A DNA stretch of 64,000 nt from Corynebacterium fournieri (GTDB lineage Bacteria; Actinomycetota; Actinomycetes; Mycobacteriales; Mycobacteriaceae), in contig NZ_CP047210.1 in the NCBI RefSeq assembly GCF_030408775.1, forward strand, positions 1,488,001-1,552,000, given 5' to 3'. A program made the translations under genes and the position numbers. Shown piece after piece: positions 61,385 to 64,000 of the stretch (position 1 is its first letter; each line of letters opens with the position of its first letter). The notes beneath the pieces are model-generated. The model did no database searches and was not told the DNA's origin. It was given only the letters and a program-made list of their open reading frames with translations.

Positions 61385-62308
61385 ATGTTCCGCAGCATCC
61401 GCACGATCACCGCCGCCGCCGGCCTCGCCCTCGCGCTCACCGCCTGCTCCTCCAGCGAGGACGACCCGGTGGCCGAGGTGCCGGCATTTCCTATCGACGC
61501 ACCTTCGGTCACCCTCTCCACCCCAGGCGACAACCCCCAGGAAGTCCGCTACACGCCAGCGCAAGAATGGGACACCACCGTTGCCGTGTCCTCGGGCGTG
61601 GACCAGCATGTCGCCGCCCCCGGCGAAGCGGAGGCGGCCAACTCCCCCGCCGGCGGGGACGTGCACAAAACCACATTGCCGCTGCACATCACCGCCGCCG
61701 ATGCGCCCGCCCCAGGCCAAGGTGAAGAAGACGCGGATAACCGCGTTGACTTTGTGGTGGGTGCCGGCAAGCACTCCGATCTGGACGTGGGCCAAGACGT
61801 CGCCGCGACCGAGGGCTTCCGCATGAGCTGGCGCACCGACGCACCCGGCCGCGTTTCCACTCTGAAGCTGCTTGCGCCTGCCGACGCCCCGGAGCGCGGC
61901 CTCCAGCAGGTCGAGCCTGCCCTGCTCGCCTTGGTCAACAACGCCGTCATTTTCCCCGACGAACCGATCGGCCCCGGCGCGACCTGGTCCGTCAAGGGCC
62001 GCGTGGCGGGCGACACCGCCATGGAGCGCACCACCACCTACACCTTGGTCTCCCGGGACGGCGACACGCTGACCCTGGACACGAAGATGGAAGAGCGCCC
62101 GCAGCAAAGCAGCGTCACGCTCGATGACGGCGAAAGCGTGCAGGTGCAGTCCGCCAACACCACGTCCGAGGGGCGCATCGTGGTGGATCTCTCCCGCCCA
62201 CTGCCGGTGTCCGGCGAGACGGCGTGGACCACGCGCCTGATTTACGGCGGGGACGACAAAGCGCGGGTGGTCCAGGACATCACCCGCGCTGTGCAGTACG
62301 GAGTTTAA
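61385..62308 (+). CDS. Putative lipoprotein, 307 residues
   Basis: Signal peptide FRSIRTITAAAGLALAL with lipobox LTAC (Cys about 20), so predicted cell-surface lipoprotein. The mature part is beta-rich without cysteines: ITAADAPAPG, a GAGKHSDLDVG stretch, and a C-terminal half with GPGATWSVKGRV, TTYTLVSRDGDTLTLDTKM and GRIVVDLSRPLPVSG. That last half resembles domains with extracellular repeats of strands, but I do not recognise the family. Divergent from lspA. Confidence 0.75.
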   Translation: MFRSIRTITAAAGLALALTACSSSEDDPVAEVPAFPIDAPSVTLSTPGDNPQEVRYTPAQEWDTTVAVSSGVDQHVAAPGEAEAANSPAGGDVHKTTLPLHITAADAPAPGQGEEDADNRVDFVVGAGKHSDLDVGQDVAATEGFRMSWRTDAPGRVSTLKLLAPADAPERGLQQVEPALLALVNNAVIFPDEPIGPGATWSVKGRVAGDTAMERTTTYTLVSRDGDTLTLDTKMEERPQQSSVTLDDGESVQVQSANTTSEGRIVVDLSRPLPVSGETAWTTRLIYGGDDKARVVQDITRAVQYGV

Positions 62309-62311
62309 GGC

Positions 62312-62908
62312 TTACAGGCCAGGCGCCGCAGGGGCCTCTGCCGGCGCCTCCGGCGCTGCCGGGTCCGCTGCCGGCGCATCAGGCGCCGCCGGTGCACCGC
62401 TGTCGCACATCTCCGGCACCTGCTCCGGCGGGAGGGTGTTGCTGACCAGGAAGCATGCCCAGCTCTTGGAGATCTTCCACTGGCCGTCCTCGTTGACGAA
62501 CTCCACGTCCTCCGCCAGCTGGGACTCCGCGTCCGGGCGGGTGAAGTTAACGGTAGCCAGCACAGAGTTTGCGGTGTAGCCCGGCAGCACCGGGTTGACC
62601 ACCTGGAAGTTCGCGCCGGACTGCTGCTGCGACTGCGTCATCAGGTCGAACAGCTCAGGCGTGGTCTCGCCGCCCTGCACCGTGTTCGCGCGCTCTGCGA
62701 TGGGCAGGTTGGGATCAGCGGCGCGCTGCAACACGGCGTTGAGTTCTTCCGCCGTCGGCATGGCTGCCACCGGCGCAGCCTCGGAGGAGGCAGCGGCAGA
62801 GGACGCAGCGTCGGTGCTCTCAGTCTTGTCCGAGTCTTCGGAGCAAGCCGTCATGCTCAGTGCGAGGCCGACAACAGCGGCGGCTGCGGCAAGTTTCGGT
62901 GCTTTCAC
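62312..62908 (-). CDS. MTB12-like lipoprotein
   Basis: 198 residues from GTG 62908 (AAGGAG ribosome site). Lipobox SMTAC. A Ser/Ala linker leads to a domain like the C-terminal domain of mycobacterial MTB12 (low-molecular-weight antigen): PTAEELNAVLQRAADPNLPIAERANTVQGG and LATVNFTRPDAESQLAEDVEFVNEDGQWK. It ends in a Pro/Ala/Glu tail. Function unknown. Starts 74 nt from ansA on the other strand. Confidence 0.82.
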   Translation of the reverse strand: MKAPKLAAAAAVVGLALSMTACSEDSDKTESTDAASSAAASSEAAPVAAMPTAEELNAVLQRAADPNLPIAERANTVQGGETTPELFDLMTQSQQQSGANFQVVNPVLPGYTANSVLATVNFTRPDAESQLAEDVEFVNEDGQWKISKSWACFLVSNTLPPEQVPEMCDSGAPAAPDAPAADPAAPEAPAEAPAAPGL

Positions 62909-62982
62909 GTGTTCTCCTTGCGTAGCGTAAATCTCTTGCTTCACGTTACTGCACACCCGCAACCTTCTGGCACTCTGTGTGC

Positions 62983-63876
62983 ATGAACGTGTTAGTGATC
63001 TCAACCGGCGGCACGATCGCCTCCACCGCAGACGCCCGTGGCGCACTCGTGCCCACGCTCACCGGCGAGGAGCTCGTCGCCGGTTGCGGCACCACACGAA
63101 AGGTGCGCGCGGTGGACGTGGCACACCTCGATTCATCCTCCATGGGCTTGGCGGAGGTGGACATGCTTCGACGCACCGTACGCAAGTCGCTTTTCGACGA
63201 AGACGTCACCGGCATCGTCATCACCCACGGCACCGACTCCATGGCGGAGACCGCCCTCGCCTTGGACCTCGTCCACACCGATGCCCGCCCCGTTGTCCTC
63301 ACCGGAGCGATGCACTCCGCCGATCACCCCCGCCCCGACGGCCCGGCGAACCTGCGCGGCGCCATCGAGACGGCAGCTACCCAGCGCGGCACTGGCGTGC
63401 TCGTCCACTTCGCGGGCGGAACATTCCCGGCGCGAGGGTTGATGAAGACGCAGACCACGGCGAACGACGCCTTCACCCTGTCCAGCCCCTCCCCGCTGCC
63501 GCGCCCGATGGCGGTCGCCCCCGCCCCGCTCGACGGGCTGAACATCCCCATCGTGCGCGCGTGGGCAGGCGCGGACAGCTCCCTCATCGAGGCACTTGGG
63601 CCTGTCGACGGGCTCATCCTGGAAGCCCTCGGCTCAGGCAATGTGTCCGCGGCGATGGGCGAAGCCGTAGCCAAATTGCTGCGCCGTGGGATACCTGTGG
63701 TCGTCGCCACGTCCGTGCCGTACGGCGAGGTCTCTTTCGCCTACGGCGGCGCCGGCGGCGGCTCCACCCTCGGAGCACTCGGCGCGCTGCCTGCGGGCTA
63801 CCTCAGCGCCGGGCAAGCCCGCATCGCCTTAGCTACTGCGCTGGCGACTGGGGTGAACCCCCGCTCACTCCTGTGA
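62983..63876 (+). CDS. ansA: L-asparaginase
   Basis: 297 residues, hydrolysing asparagine to aspartate and ammonia. The two catalytic Thr are T11 in VISTGGTIAS and T84 in THGTDSMAET, with D85. No signal peptide, so cytoplasmic. ATG 62983 or the GTG two codons upstream could start translation. Ends over the convergent dinB-like gene by 12 nt. Gene order ansA-lspA-rluD matches Mycobacterium. Confidence 0.94.
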   Translation: MNVLVISTGGTIASTADARGALVPTLTGEELVAGCGTTRKVRAVDVAHLDSSSMGLAEVDMLRRTVRKSLFDEDVTGIVITHGTDSMAETALALDLVHTDARPVVLTGAMHSADHPRPDGPANLRGAIETAATQRGTGVLVHFAGGTFPARGLMKTQTTANDAFTLSSPSPLPRPMAVAPAPLDGLNIPIVRAWAGADSSLIEALGPVDGLILEALGSGNVSAAMGEAVAKLLRRGIPVVVATSVPYGEVSFAYGGAGGGSTLGALGALPAGYLSAGQARIALATALATGVNPRSLL

Positions 63877-64000
63877 GAACCAGTCCTCCCACGCGAGTGA
63901 ATCCAGCGGGTCCGCGGGCTGCAATTGCGCATCGTCTGCGCGCAGGCTCTTAATCCGCCCGGGCCCGGTCGCGCGCGTTTCAAAGCGCACCGTCACCCAG
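63865..64000 (-). CDS. dinB: DinB-like Y-family DNA polymerase IV (3' end only)
   Basis: Only the last 44 codons plus stop are in the window; TGA is at 63865-63867. The translation reads WVTVRFETRATGPGRIKS and ends ADPLDSLAWEDWFSQE, like the C-terminal little-finger end of actinobacterial DinB/DinX. Position beside ansA matches Mycobacterium dinX. Identity depends on context because of the short length. Confidence 0.6.
   Translation of the reverse strand, partial: WVTVRFETRATGPGRIKSLRADDAQLQPADPLDSLAWEDWFSQE

Overview
This window is a piece of a GC-rich actinobacterial chromosome, almost certainly Corynebacterium. Three things point there: gene order shared with C. glutamicum and Mycobacterium (sepIVA-DUF177-rnc-mutM-acyP-smc-ftsY-ffh on one side; dnaE1-rluD-lspA-ansA-dinB on the other); mycolata-type proteins (SepIVA, an MTB12-like lipoprotein, a RelS-type alarmone synthetase beside treY); and a strong habit of leaderless promoters, a -10 TANNNT hexamer ending 6-8 nt before the start codon. 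I see no rRNA, tRNA, CRISPR array, insertion sequence or prophage, and no gene-free stretch longer than 300 bases. Species cannot be named from this.

Layout. 1-13044 (minus strand): ffh (cut by the window edge), ftsY, smc, a CAP-domain secreted protein, acyP, an alanine/glycine:cation symporter, a flavin-reductase-like protein, mutM, rnc, DUF177, sepIVA and gdh; this is targeting, chromosome organisation, repair and septation. 13144-22793: glycerate kinase, a DUF4921 (GalT-like) protein, an M20 amidohydrolase, glycogen phosphorylase, a GNAT protein and a pabAB-pabC pair for folate. 22841-25879: an accessory island of four tightly packed genes (a SUFU-domain protein, two unrecognised proteins and one with an Imm51-like C-terminus), followed by five near-identical 18-bp palindromes at alternating 36/34-bp spacing. 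25880-35033 (minus): a UvrA-like ATPase, pyk, lgt, trpC, a Trp-associated membrane protein, an inositol-monophosphatase-family enzyme, a HisH-derived protein without its nucleophile, and an MFS carrier. The last three look like what is left of a his operon from which hisA/F/I/B/C/D are absent here.

35035-48718: a YbjN protein, a membrane protein, a lipoprotein, a TetR regulator, alpha-glucan genes glgX and treY with a DEDD exonuclease-BRCT protein between them, relS, an S4-domain protein, an IMPACT-family protein and ilvA. 48845-51885: a secreted choice-of-anchor I protein and two tandem Thr-rich envelope proteins closed by a strong bidirectional terminator. 51956-64000: dnaE1, a MacAB-type export system, rluD, lspA, two lipoproteins, ansA and the 3' end of a dinB-like polymerase.

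Functional links: lgt and lspA are the two lipoprotein-maturation steps and the window encodes at least four candidate lipoproteins; glgP, glgX and treY handle alpha-glucans and trehalose; ffh and ftsY are the SRP and its receptor; mutM, dnaE1, dinB and the UvrA-like protein relate to DNA repair and replication. The least explained parts are the 22.8-25.9 kb island with its palindrome array, the degenerate HisH, and the Thr-rich protein pair.
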